A DNA stretch of 64,000 nt from positions 620,001-684,000 of the forward strand of contig MU867070.1 of the NCBI GenBank assembly GCA_033725935.1, read 5' to 3'. Below the pieces are notes generated by a model, which saw nothing but the letters and a program-made list of their open reading frames with translations, searched no databases and was not told the DNA's origin. The position numbers and the translations under genes were made by a program. Below are positions 1 to 11,850 of this stretch, piece after piece (the stretch's first letter is position 1; each line of letters opens with the position of its first letter). This stretch comes from Cladorrhinum sp. PSN259 (Eukaryota; Ascomycota; Sordariomycetes; Sordariales; Podosporaceae).

Positions 1-3000
1 AAGATGGTCTCAGGGATATTGATCTTGCGTGCCACGATGTGATCCTCCGACTTCATGAAAATGAGCATGATGGCCACTACAGCACCAGCAGCTGATCGAT
101 CCAAAATGTGAGCAAGTTCTACGCGTTTGGTGGACGTGGCAATGGTTAGCAGCTTCTCGGTCAGACGCATGTCACGCAGACCTCTGAGATCATTTCCTTT
201 TCCAAGATTAATGAAGCCCAACGCAAAACCGGCGGCAAGACGGTAGCCCTCATCACGCAGTGGATCCTCTTCTTCGGAATCATCACTGTGTTCAATCTCT
301 GACATCATAATCTCGCTCATGCGGCGATGCTGACTGTTGCAGTACAAGAGGCCGATGCCCATAATACCGGTCGTCTGGGTGTGCTTGGACAGATTGAGCT
401 CTGCCGCACCTCGAGGCAACATACGGGTGACATGTACGGAGAGGAGACGTGTGATGAGAGAGTCCATGGTTCCGAGGTAGGATGCTGCAAGGCCTAGTAG
501 AAGACCGATCGAGGTCATGGTGTGTTTAGGAGTGAGATACTTGAACGCCACCCATTTAGCCACCGATTTGAGATGTCCATTCAACCCAAGAGCGAGCAGA
601 AACCCGGCATGTCGGTTGTTCAGATCCTGACCAGGTTTGTTGTACAAGATCCATGAAGTGTCGATTCCTTTGGCATGAGGCGAAATTGCAAGTCCGCCGG
701 CCACGCCTTGGTGGAAGAAAGCCCAGTTGATCTTTTCTTCAGTGAATAGTGTCTTGTCAACGCCCACAGTGTTGTTGACAGGCTTGACGAGACACGTCAA
801 CTGAAAGCCTCCGATCTGGTACTTTTGGGTCAGCAGCGGGTAACGCAAAGCGAAGTACAGCAGGCCGCGGCCTGCTGGAATGGCGAGGGTGCTGGTGGCG
901 ACAGTTGCAACAAGTTCCTTCTGCCGTTCGAGATAATCCGACTCATTCCACTCCGGCTTGGCATCCAAGCGGATAACGCGATGCTTGGTCGTCGACAGGA
1001 GATTTTGTGCTTCGGTGAGACGCCGATCCTCCCGAAAAAGAGAACGCACGACGGCCTGCCGTTCAGAAGCATCCGTTTCTTCGACGTGGTCGTGAAAGTC
1101 ATCGAGATATTGACACAACATGCGGAAATCCCACTTCGCGACATGCGAAGGGGCATTAATCTCAGAAGTAAGAGCCCGCCAAGGCTTTCCCGGCCGCAGA
1201 ACAGCACTGACATCCGTGCGGCTGACAAGTGAAAGAATATCCTTGGGCCAGGACGGCGGTGGGTTGGGCTGACACATGAAGATGATGTCTTGGAGAGGGG
1301 TTAAAACCGCTTCGGGTAGTGTCTCAAGAATTTGTGGTGTAAATCCGCTTTCATGCATTGCCAACACCGTATTGTACCGATGAGTCGATGATCCTAATAG
1401 ACCAAAAAGCTTGTGGAACATCAGGGAGCGCGGTGTAAGGCTGGACCAGAGCCGTTGGCGCAAAGGGGCACCGAGGGTATCATGAGTAGCAGTTGTGTAC
1501 ACCAGCGGCAAGGTAAGAAATTCGCTGCCGCTTCCTGATGTGAGGTGTTCCTGTATCCAGGAAAGGATACAATAATCTGTTGGAGGTTCGGTAACAGTCG
1601 GCCCTAGAAACGCTGATGTGACAATTAGCAACTCATGTCCTGATATCAGACAACAACAAGAGACCAACCTGAATCATATGTCGTATCAAGCTCGGCTTGC
1701 ATGCCCAAAGCATATATGGCTTCGTATTCCCGCCATCCTAGCCACCTGGCGAGCTGACAAAGGACCGCTCTAAGGTCACTTTGGCCAGGCGATTCGTCCT
1801 CTGGACATAGAATGTTGAGTTTCTGCTCTTCCACGAGGAGATGGAGAGCCATAATGAGGCTCGAAGCAGCCATTTCCCGACCACTGCTCCCCCTATTTAA
1901 GGCCGTCGGGAGGTATCCATTAAAATCGAAAGCAGCTACTCCACTTGGAGATGACATCCATTTCCGTGCCAGCTTCACATGGACTGACAAGAAACTCTTC
2001 GAAAGGAAATTTTCTTGGCTGAGGCCACTCGGAGGTTCAACAACAGCACTGTCAACCAGCCATTGCCACCCCTTGTTCCGCAGCCACGGAGCACAAGCGG
2101 TCGAGTTTGGTCTCTCATAAAACTGCATCGTTTCCCAGTTACCGACCGGAGAGGAATCCGGTAGATCCGCATCAATGCTCCGTAGAGATGTTTCACTGTT
2201 ATGCCGCAGTGCCAGAAAACTTGAGAGGATGAGAATCACGACCGCAGACCACTCCTTATCAGTGATGGGATATTCCAAGCCCTGGAGATGACTGTCTTGA
2301 AGCCATTGCATAACATGCCACCAACCTGCAAGCATTTTGTCGGCATGAGAGCAGTGCAGGACACTTCGGCAAACATCAAGTATTCGGCGAGCCTGAAGCG
2401 ATGATGGCTGCAACTTGATCCCAATGCGATGGAATCTCCCTTCCTTGTCGCGAACGTCAACAACCCCTCGGGAGTTGGAATGGCAGATAGATTCGATCTG
2501 GCTACCTGTGATGCCAACTCCTATCGACCGTGTTCCTCTGGCCTCTTTGTTGACTTTGTGGCTACCAGCATAGTCAAGACTATGGAGATTATCGAAGAAC
2601 AAGAGCGGCAAGGTGACAGTAGCAACCCTACCCCAGGGTGATTGCAAGGTAAGTGATCGTCCTCCGGAGTTGTCCTCAGAAAGGATCATGATGGTTTCGT
2701 GACCATCGGACATTTTACAGGAGTCGACGACACTTTGAACCTTCCAAGGCTCTTCTGGTACTATTGTAATGCCATTTAAATCCAACGAGCTTTTGGCAGA
2801 ATTCTTGGTTGGCGTCCTATCTTTATGTTTCTCGATACGAAGTGGAAGAAGCTGCAATCGTTTATCTACGGGGTCCTGAATACCGACAAGCAGTAATGAG
2901 TGCCCCTGATCATTGGCTGCAGTGGGGGGGCCAGCGATGATGAACACCTTGGACTGTGTTCTGGCAGGTTTGCCAGATAGTGAATATCGTACATTTGTGT

Positions 3001-4546
3001 TATCCATGCTGAAAGTGTGGATCTTGATCAGAAGCATTTCCTGTGTCAGCCCCTCAAAATCGTGATCATCCAAACCCATGGTGTGGAAGCCTTCAAAGTC
3101 ACCACCAGCGCGCAGCTCTTCGAGAAGGCTATCGACAGGGACCTCATGGCCGATGTTGAGGTTAATGTTGAAGGTTCCTCCGCCAACACTTGGCCCTCCA
3201 TAACCGCTGCTCATCCGATTACGCTGCGTGCCTTGTGAGTCAGCCCTTCGGCTACCGATGCTTGGGTGGATGGGCTGTTCGGTGAAGGTAGACCTGTCCT
3301 GGGAAGCAGAAAGATCGGCTCGGGCAAGCAAAGAGCTGACGCGGCGGGACTGTCGGCGCGTTGCATCACTTGGCTTGTCGGGGTCCAATGAGTTCAATGC
3401 ATTATCCAGTGCCTTTGCTGTTTCTTCGATCCTTACACTCTTCCTCGACTTTTTCCCCGGCAGAGGGGCACCAAAGCTCTCCGTCATTGTTGGGGGCAAT
3501 GGCGTAGCGTTCTCGCTTGCAAGACCTGCGGGCATCGAACTCCGCCGGCGCGATGGTTTGGACTTTTTCTTTTTTTTGCCCACAAATGGGTCTTCGTGTT
3601 CGAGATAACTAAGCCGCCAGACTGTGTACATATTGCTTTCCCTGTTGACTGTGACGGCAATGTTTAGGCCCCCTGTCTCCAACTCAGGGATATGAGGGAC
3701 CTTGATTGACTCGACATGCAATATCTCCTCTGCAAGTCCGAGAAACTGGGAGCTGCTCAAATTCCTTTGCCATCGTCTGGTTTTTGGCCGTTCCTGGTTT
3801 GTCACAACAAGACCGATTTCCAGCAGTGGGTCAGTCAAACAGACCAGACGTGGCCAGTGACTGTCACTGGTTTCTATTGTGGGCTGGAAGAGGTTTTCCA
3901 AAGTTAAGCTTAGGCGGAGGGGTAACACCTTGGGATTCCCCAAAGTTTCGGTCGAGAATTCGGGCCCTCGTTGGGTATGGGCGGACGACGGAGGAGGTTG
4001 TGACGAGATGAACGAGTTCGGAGGCACCTTTGGGAGGCGTAACGAGACCGGGGCTGTATTGTTCGCTCGTGGTTTTCGTTGGATAATGACACCGCATGGG
4101 GCAGCGCAGGCCGACTCGACCTCGAAGGGCATGTGGACGACATGGCTGGCCCCAGAAAGGAAGTAGATGTGCGCCTGCGTCTTCAGGAAGACCACGAGGG
4201 CTCTGGAGAGTGCCGGTTTGTCGACAGGCTTCTTGATGATCGGTTTTAGGGTATCGGGATCTCTCTGGCCGTCTGCAGAGGCGGGAAAGCATGCGAAGAG
4301 TGCCTGGGTGACAGATTCCTTTTCGAGGTCGAACTTGAACGTCTTTCGGAGGATGCCCCCTCGAGACCATAACACACAGTTTTCGGTCGTCAAGAGCTCG
4401 TCTTCGCATTCGTAGTCGCCCTCTCGACCAAGACTGATTTCCCAAGTATACGTCGACGGTAAGGGGTCTTGGGGGAGGATGCCCTCTTGGATCGCATGTC
4501 GCAGGCTGGTGGGTTGGTGCACCCCGAGGGAAGTGACGGACGCCAT
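1..4546 (-). CDS. APC1: Anaphase-promoting complex subunit 1 (APC1/BimE), 3' end cut by window edge
   Basis: APC1 is the largest scaffold subunit of the APC/C ubiquitin ligase, which acts in the nucleus to drive mitotic exit. The chosen start is the ATG at 4546 (MASVTSLGVHQP). The frame stays open upstream to a TTG at 4585, but no ATG lies there. One intron is inferred at 1613-1668 (GTTGGT donor, GCTAAT branch, ACATCAG acceptor). It is phase 1 and bypasses the stop at 1646. About 1,496 residues are visible. The N-terminal part reads as the APC1 beta-propeller with a long Ser/Arg/Lys-rich insertion near residues 330-460. The C-terminal part, coded by 1-800, shows the Gly/Ala-rich helical PC repeats (GLLLGLAASYLGTMD, GIMGIGLLYCNSQHRRMSE, then the acidic SDDSEEEDPLRDEG stretch and AAGFALGFINLGKG). 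This is the family signature also found in proteasome Rpn1/Rpn2. The 3' end and stop lie outside the window. Confidence 0.95.
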
Positions 4547-5053
4547 TCCAAGTTCTCTGATCAAATCACGCCAAAAGTCGGGCAATTTGTGTAGATGAAA
4601 GACAAGCCCAATCCATTTTTGTTGGCTCGAATTGGCGGCAAAGCTCTAGCGACGAACAGAAAACAATTCAAGCTTCGTTGATTGCTTCTAAAACCCCGTC
4701 ACTAATATGATATCCAAGTACCGCACTGGAAAGCGCGTTCAGCGCATCCCGCGACTGCCTGTGAGACCGGACCCTGCTGTGGAAACGTGAACTCTGAAAG
4801 CTAAAAAAACAACAGGCCCACTTTGGAGGGGCAGTTTCCCGGTCATCATTGGCTAAAACTCTGCTGAATCCTTGGAGGATGCAGTGGTCACATTGGTCCT
4901 TCGCGGTCTCGGGGACCACTGAGAGCTCTGACGTAGCTCTTGGCTGTGCCTGAAGCTCCCGAAGGGTTCAACAACCGAACACGCCATACTACGCAGGAAA
5001 CCCGCAAAACTGCAAGACGATGAAATGAAGTTGAGGGTGTCGCTCGAATCAAC
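4547..5053. promoter_or_regulatory. Shared divergent promoter of APC1 and VPS41
   Basis: This 507-nt gap lies between the start codons of two divergently transcribed genes. It contains no ORF worth calling and no clear TATA box. It must hold both promoters. Confidence 0.6.
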
Positions 5054-8000
5054 ATGACAGAGAGCTCGCCAAAGTCCGGCGATAGCGAAACAAAGACCGA
5101 CACGACACCAACACGATCCAGCAAACGGAGTGGAGGTAAAGGTAGAGGCGGGAGCGCGACACAAACAACAAACTCAACAAACAGGGCCGCAGCATCTGCT
5201 TCTCTCTTCGGCGACAGCACGGCAACAGATACCGCTACATCCGATGATCCCACGGTAGAACACTCAAGTGATGGAGGGGATGATGATGAGGAGGAAGGGG
5301 AGGAAGCGGAAGACGGCGAGGGCGACGAGGAGGGCGACGAAGATGACGAGGACGATTCAGAAGAGGAAGAAGACGAGGAGCCCAAGCTGAAATATGCCCG
5401 GTTAACCCAACATCTTGGCCCCGTTTATCGAAATGGCGACGCGACGAGCGCCTTCATTGTGGCAGGAGACAAGACGGTTGGGACCCTATCCCCTGCCAGC
5501 CGCAAGCGTTGCGCATGCACCTTGACTAACCTTGCACTCTGTAACGACAGATCATAGGTACACACAATGGCAACATTCATGTTATTCAGCTGCCAGCCTT
5601 TCAATCTCTACGAGTCTACCATGCCCACTCCGCGTCCGTTACGTCGCTCTCGATATCGCCATACCCGCCGCCGCTTTCGGCTGCCAAACCCGATGTTGAT
5701 GCGGCTCCCCAGAGCCCGCGCCGTGCTGAGACAATGCCAATGCATTCTTCAGCGGCGGCCGCCTCGCGCAGACCGCGTGAACAGCAGAATATCGTGCCTA
5801 ATACCCCGTCGAACAATATCTACATTGCCACCTCGTCCATGGACGGCAATGTCTGCGTCCAAAATCTTGTCGATGTAAAGGATGTACACCTGCGGAACTT
5901 TGCGCGCCCAATCCAAGCCGTTGCGCTATCTCCGGAGTACAAGACTGACAAGACCTATCTTTCGGGCGGTCTTTCCGGCCAGCTTATCTTGACAGTTGGC
6001 GCCCCACCAGGTCGAAGCACAGCTACCACCACCGGGGCAGCAGCTCAGGCAGCAGGATGGCTAGGAGGGATGGTGGGTGCCCATACTGGCAAAGATACCG
6101 TCTTGCATTCGGGCGAGGGCACGATCAATAGCATCAAATGGTCATTATCTGGTAGATATGTGGTTTGGTTGAACGAGCACGGGATCAAGATTATGCGCAC
6201 GAAACTTCACCTTGACAGCACCGATGCTGAGGATGCCTGGAAGCGTATTGGCCACATTGACAGGCCACAAACCGCTGAGTGGGAAACAATGGCCAGTGTC
6301 TGGAAGGGCAGGGCAGAGTGGATAGACGAGCAAGCCGTTGAATATGACGAGCCCGCCAAGGACGCCTCCAAAGAGCCGCCGAAAGAGCCATCACAAGAAA
6401 TCCTTTTGTCGCCAGCAGCCGAGAAGCTCAAACAGCAGCAGGTAAAACATAACAAAACATTTGAACGATTATTAGTGGGATGGGGAGGCACAATATGGAT
6501 AATTCACGTCCATCCCGGGGGGGTTGGCATCGGTAAGAATGCCGGGGAAAGGTCTGCTGGTCGGGCCGAGATTGTAAAGCTGTAAGCGGTTGACTTTCTT
6601 TTATCCCACGATTATACCTGGCTGACTTTTGCAGACTTCGCATGGATTGTATTATTTCCGGCATTTCGTTATATACCCAGAACTTGGTACTCGTACTTGC
6701 TTACTGCTTACCCGATGAAGACGAAGAGGAAGAAGGGAAGCCGACGCCTCGCGGTCACGAACGTACGCTATCCGGTGGCAGTGGACCGTCAGGGGGGATC
6801 AAACGAAGGCAAAATAACCCGCCGCCCGAATTACGGCTCATCGACCTCACATCGCAGGCCGAGATTGGGATGGACAGTCTCACACTGAGCCGTTTTGAGA
6901 GGCTCACCTCCAATGACTATCACCTAGGGGTGCTGCCGGCCCAGACTGTTGCTGCTGCTGCATCAAGTCGCGGCGCTCTTGAGACCTTGGCAGGGCTCGG
7001 CACCGACATGTTGAACGTCGCCCTCAACCCAATTTCACTGTTCAGCTCATCGGCAAGTGTAAGGAGCAAGGACAGCAACGAGAGTCCAGCCTCTGGATCG
7101 AAGGTGCATGCGGCTGCAATATTTTCTCGACCAGTTCGTGGCGCTGTTCATCCAAACCTCGCCAAACCAGGGATCAAGATCTTTATCCACAGCCCTTACG
7201 ACTGTATTCTAGCAACAAAGAGAGACTTGGGAGATCATCTTACGTGGCTTTTGGATCATCAACAGTATCAACAAGCATGGGAGTTGGTTGACGAGCATCC
7301 GGAGATCATGGCGACTGCCCCAGAGGCAACACCATTATCGCCGGAGCATACCCACAGTACGGATGACTTTGACGACGACTCTGCCTCGGCGGTAGAGGAA
7401 GCGTTGCGGTCATTCTATTCATCTGCAGAAAAAGAAAAGCGTCGGATTGGCGAGCTTTGGATTCAGGAACTCGTTGAGGCTGGCAATTGGACGCGCGCGG
7501 GACAGATTTGTGGCAAGGTTCTGGGAACGCCTGACCGATGGGAGAAGTGGGTGTGGACATTCGCAGGCGCGCAGAAGTTTGACGAAATTGTGAACTACAT
7601 ACCAACTGAACGAACAAGGCCGCCAATCCCTGGAACTATTTACGAGGTCGTGCTTGGCCATTACCTCCAGACCAGCAAGCCTCGGTTCCGCGATCTGCTC
7701 GAGCGCTGGTCTTCAGATCTCTTCGAGATTGCCACCATTACAACCGCGTTGGAAGACCAGCTCAAGTACCGCGATGTTCGTGAGGACAGTGTCGAAGATG
7801 GCGAAGTCGGGCGGGACTGGCGCATCGTCATGGAGAGCCTTGCCAAGCTCCACGAGGCTAACGGAAGGAACAGAGAAGCTCTGAAATGCTACATCAAGCT
7901 GCAGGATGCCAACTCGGCCATGAGGCTCATCAAAGATGGCCATCTAGCTGATGCCGTGGCTGATGATATTCCTAGCTTCATTGGGCTACGGGTTCCCCAC

Positions 8001-9261
8001 GCCCGCAAGATGACGCGTGACGAACTTGAAGAGGCAACATCCGAAGCCATATCGTTGCTGGTTGATGAAGCACAACACGGTCTAGTGAAGCCGGATGTCG
8101 TCGTCACCCAACTGCAGAACAGCAAGCTAGACCTCTATACGTTCTTCTATCTTCGTGGTTTATGGCGGGGTCAGGGCATCCACGAGCACATGGGTGAATC
8201 GAAGGCTCGACTGGTCACAGATAGTCAGTCTCTGGTTGACAATTTTGCCGATCTAGCCGTTCACCTCTTTGCTATCTATGACCAGTCTCTGCTCATGAAC
8301 CTGCTCAAAACGTCTACGGCTTATGCATTCGAGAAGGTACGTCAATCACTCTTCATGACATCCACCGATGTCCCCTTTGCTAATACCATCACAGGCCGTA
8401 CACGAATGTGAAAAACACAGTTATATTCCAGAGTTGGTATACCTCTATTCCAAAACTGGCGACTCTAAACGTGCTCTCTACCTCATCATCGACCGCCTCG
8501 GCGACGTCAGTCGCGCCATCGCCTTCGCCAAGGAGCAAGATGACCCAGAGCTGTGGGAGGACCTTCTCCAATACAGCATGGACAAGCCTCGCTTCATTCG
8601 TGGACTGCTTGAGGAAGTCGGCACAGCCATCAATCCAATCACTCTCGTTAAAAGAATCCCTGAGGGGCTCGAAATTGATGGCCTACGGGAAGGGCTGAAA
8701 CACATCATGAAGGAGCATGAGATTCAATACAGCATTAGTTCCGGGGTTGCCAAGGTCTTGAGAAGCGAGGTGGCGGCTGCGCAGAACCTGTTGAGAAGTG
8801 GGCAGAAGAAGGGTGTCAAGTTTGAAGTTGCTGCCAAGGGGAAGGATCACATTGATGTGCAAGCCAAGGATGTGCCTACGGTTGTTGGGAGTGAGAAGAC
8901 AACTTCTGCCGTTGGTGATCAGGGTACCGTGAATGGGGGAGAAGCGCCTGTTAGACCTCCCGGAGCGGGCAAGAAGTGGGCTCCTGGGCATTGTGCGCAA
9001 TGCTTTGAGGCGTTTGTGGAGTGGGATATGGAGACGTTGGTTGGGTTTGCCTGCGGGCATGTGTTCCACTTGACTCATCTGCTGGAGAGGTTGAATCCGG
9101 GCCAGAAGGTGGACGAGGCACTGCTGAATGGAGTTAATGGGTCGGGGGAAGGGTATGGAGGGTCGCATCACCTTATTGGGCCAAAGGTTAATCATGCTCG
9201 GTTATTGAGGGATAGGATTGCAGGGGGTTGTCCTGTTTGTAGAGAGGCTGAGGATAATTGA
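5054..9261 (+). CDS. VPS41: Vps41, HOPS-complex subunit
   Basis: Vps41 is the HOPS subunit that tethers late endosomes and AP-3 vesicles to the vacuole. Four exons are inferred: 5054-5476, 5551-6581, 6635-8336 and 8395-9261. The introns are 74, 53 and 58 nt and phases agree throughout, giving 1,340 aa. Residues 1-120 are disordered with a long Asp/Glu run (from about residue 75). A WD40-type propeller follows, containing GTHNGNIHVIQLP. Next come clathrin-heavy-chain-like helical repeats (YLYSKTGDSKRALYLIIDRLGDV is one exact family landmark). The C-terminus is a RING-H2 finger (C-x2-C near CAQCFEAF, CGHVFH, CPVC). This matches the fungal/metazoan Vps41 architecture, with a length in the upper range because of the acidic leader and linker insertions. 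It is divergent from APC1. Confidence 0.95.
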
Positions 9262-9850
9262 TGCGATGATTGGGGTCTGTACATATGTCAGCAGTCAGGG
9301 GGTTTTTGTGTATAAGCGGCTTTTGTTTATGCCCATTCGAAACTTACTTGATCATCTCTTTTTCTTCCTGCAGCATTGGTAATTTGTGTAACCGACGCTG
9401 CCTAAAGCGGTAGCATAACCCGAGGACCACTTCAGAGTATGGTGTTACAACAAAACAACACACAGCACATTAGATCCGACTTTTGTCGGCGAAACTCCTA
9501 AATAGATTATCAAGCTTCTCAGGTTATTTGGAATCTTCGGGTGAAATGATCCCCCAACTGCATGTATGTAACTTACATACCTTCACCCATTGTGATTCGA
9601 AGAGAAGGAGTCAAACCCAGGTTCAGGGGTGCAGGATCACATATTCTGGACTCTTCTAACCTGCGACAGAATAATTTTTTTTTTTTTTTGGAAGAAATAA
9701 ACTAGACGCTTTCTTGATGATAACTAACAATATGTCTACATTTGCGAGCAGTCAGGCAAATCACACCGAACACTTTGAGTGGCTAGTAGGTGAAATGCTA
9801 TTCGAAATAAGCCTCAAATTGTGACCGCCACATCAACCTGCAGAAGAAAA
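9262..9850. other. Intergenic region, VPS41 to tRNA-Ala
   Basis: No gene is seen. The stretch holds the VPS41 3' UTR region and a T-run near 9675. It is AT-leaning and otherwise featureless. Confidence 0.5.
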
Positions 9851-9959
9851 GGGCGTGTGGCTCAGTTGGTAGAGCGCCCGCTTAGCATAAAATTTCTGTC
9901 ATGAAAATAGAGATTTCCTACTATGCGGAAGGTCCCCGGTTCGATTCCGGGCTCGTCCA
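9851..9959 (+). tRNA. tRNA-Ala(AGC) with intron
   Basis: The D arm (GCTC-AGTTGGTA-GAGC), anticodon loop TTAGCAT with anticodon AGC, and T arm (CCCGG-TTCGATT-CCGGG) are all visible. The acceptor stem is GGGCGTG/CTCGTCC with discriminator A. It contains the G3:U70 wobble that identifies alanine tRNAs. An intron of about 36 nt interrupts the gene just 3' of the anticodon, in the normal eukaryotic position. It is AT-rich and starts around 9899. The exact intron ends could shift by one or two bases. Confidence 0.92.
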
Positions 9960-10036
9960 AGTCCTATTAATAGGAATTATTTTTCTCTTTTTTTTCTCTT
10001 TGACCTCACCGGGTTTTGTATCCGTTTTTGTCAAGT

Positions 10037-10065
10037 CCCCCCCCCCCCCCCCAAAAAAAAAAAAA
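10037..10065 (+). repeat. Poly(C)16-poly(A)13 homopolymer junction
   Basis: Sixteen C residues are followed directly by thirteen A residues. This low-complexity tract lies between the tRNA and the GST gene. Its copy number should be treated as uncertain. Confidence 0.9.
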
Positions 10066-10509
10066 GTCTTATTCCTATCAATCTGAAAATGTTGTAATAT
10101 CATGCTGGGATGTTGTAATCCTTGCCGTTTTAACGTCTGTGCCCCTCCCTCACTTTTTGTACTATCAACCGAAAACATCCGCGGAACACCGGCGGGCTAT
10201 CTTTTATTTACTCCACCAGGCCGTGAACGATGATTTGTAAGGAAGGAACAGTTTGTGGTTTTGTGGAGTGTGGAACTTTCGAGACGGTTTAGATACAGAA
10301 AAGGCGGGGAAAGGCTTAACGCTGTGAAACTCCTGTTGTTTACGCTAGTCTAAAGTGTGTGTCATTTCAGGGTTCGGAAGAGAGGAACGGGTAGTGTATT
10401 CCGTAGCATAGAAAACAGTAGTCCAAAAGTGGAGATTTTTTCACAATGTTACGGGAACATTCCGTTTTGTTTGTTGTGGCGGCGGGGGTGGGAGCTCAGG
10501 AACTAAACA

Positions 10510-10517
10510 TATAAATA
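10510..10517 (+). promoter_or_regulatory. TATA box of the GST gene
   Basis: TATAAATA lies 92 bases upstream of the ATG at 10602. It is followed by a pyrimidine-rich leader typical of strongly expressed fungal genes. The rest of 9960-10601 holds no gene that I can see. Confidence 0.6.
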
Positions 10518-10601
10518 GGGAGGTTCGATATCCCCCAGATAAGTTGTTCTTGTTCATCATCCATCCGTTCTCAACATCAAAAGCACATAATAATCACCAA
10601 A

Positions 10602-11332
10602 ATGGCTCCTCTCGGCAAGATCTATACTTACCCCGACAACTACCGCGTGCAGCGGGTAAGTGACACATTAAAAAAGAATCAAAAATCATGCAACCGCGAA
10701 AACTAACGTAACCTAATCACTAGGCCCTCGCCATCGCGGCCATCAACGGCCTCGAGATCGAAGTGCCCGAGTTCACCATCGGCGTCCAGAACAAGACCCC
10801 TGAATTCCTTGCCAAGTTTCCCTACGGCAAGGTTCCCGCCTTTGAGTCGGCCGACGGCAGCTTCACGCTGACGGAAGGCCAAGCCATCGCTCGCTACGTC
10901 GCCGAGAGCGGTCCCAAAGCCGCTCAGCTCCTCGGCGCTGACGTACAAACGCGCGCCAAGATTGAGGAATGGGCTTGCTTCGCCGACCAGGAACTCGCGG
11001 GCAATATGATCCCTCCCCTACTCATGACGATCGCCAAAATCATCCCCTTTGACGCTGCCCGGTACGATCAGGGCGTCGCGGCTTTTGAGCGGGCGCTCAA
11101 AAGGGTGAATGTCGCTGTTCAGGGCAGGAAGTTTGTCGTCGGTGATGAGTTGACCTTTGCGGATATTCAGCTGCTGGGTCCCCTGCAGTTGGCCACCAAG
11201 TTCTTGGCCGACGAGGAGATGAGGAAGGCGGTTCCCAATGTGGAGGTGTACCTGAAGGGCTTACTGGAGATTCCCGAGCTGAAGGCTCAGTTTGGTGATT
11301 TGGTTCTGTGCGAGAAGAGGGTTAAACAGTGA
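10602..11332 (+). CDS. EF1B-gamma-class glutathione S-transferase
   Basis: Two exons are inferred, 10602-10655 and 10724-11332, with a 68-nt phase-0 intron (GTAAGT donor, ACTAAC branch). They give 220 aa. The N-terminal thioredoxin-like GST domain (residues 1-80) contains NKTPEFLAKFPYGKVPAFE. The C-terminal helical GST domain (about 90-215) contains FVVGDELTFADIQLLGPL. Both look like the GST half of elongation factor 1B gamma. The roughly 160-residue EF1G C-terminal domain of the translation factor is absent, because the protein stops right after the GST fold. It is therefore more likely a free-standing cytosolic GST of the EFB-gamma class, conjugating or reducing with glutathione, than the translation factor itself. 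Confidence 0.88.
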
Positions 11333-11515
11333 TCAACAGCTGACGTCATTCCGTCCTTTTTTTTTTTTGCCTCCTCAACCAATCGTTGATCCATATAGAT
11401 ATATAATATATATATATACCTCTCCTTCCCATCAGTGTCACCTCTCACATGTCCTTTCATCAGAGACCTGATCAGCATAAGACAAAACAATCTACGATTT
11501 TTTAGAAACCCCAAC

Positions 11516-11750
11516 ATGGACTCGTTCAACCCTCTTTCCGACCGCGAGAAGGCATTCGAGAACCAGTACATCCGGGACAAGGAGTGAGTCTCTTTTGGTG
11601 TCTCCGAAAGGGGGTTGCAATAAGCTGACATTGAGTTGCGCCAGGAAAGCAATGGCAAAGGAGAGGGCGGCTGCCAAAGCGCAGGCTGGGAAGGAAACCT
11701 CATCAAGCCAGGAAGGGAAGGAGGAGACGGACAAGGAGCAATCGAAATAA
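11516..11750 (+). CDS. 57-aa protein with IF1/zeta-like helix (ATPase-inhibitor-like)
   Basis: Two exons are inferred, 11516-11583 and 11645-11750, with a 61-nt intron (GTGAGT donor, CTGAC branch, GCCAG acceptor, phase 2). They give 57 aa. The N-terminal half carries REKAFENQYIRDKEKAMAKE, a charged amphipathic helix. It resembles the motif of mitochondrial F1-ATPase inhibitor proteins and of the bacterial zeta subunit (REKAFE). The C-terminus is Lys/Glu/Ser-rich and probably disordered. No convincing mitochondrial presequence is present, so the functional link is only inferred. It is convergent with the receptor gene downstream. Confidence 0.6.
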
Positions 11751-11850
11751 GGCACCGTGATTGGATGCTTGGACAAAAGATTTGGAGCATCTTGTTGTTG
11801 AGCCGCTCGTTAAAAATGACCCATGGGTTGATATTATATATTAATCTAAC

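Noticed and set aside
830..1228. 132-codon minus frame in the second APC1 exon
   Set aside because: The spliced APC1 frame reads straight through this segment. The frame here is a shifted shadow.
3864..4445. 193-codon frame overlapping APC1 on the same strand
   Set aside because: APC1 codes in the other frame with recognisable family sequence. This is a shadow.
4888..5385. Ser-rich frame antisense to the start of VPS41
   Set aside because: It is the reverse complement of the Asp/Glu-rich leader, which necessarily gives a poly-Ser frame.
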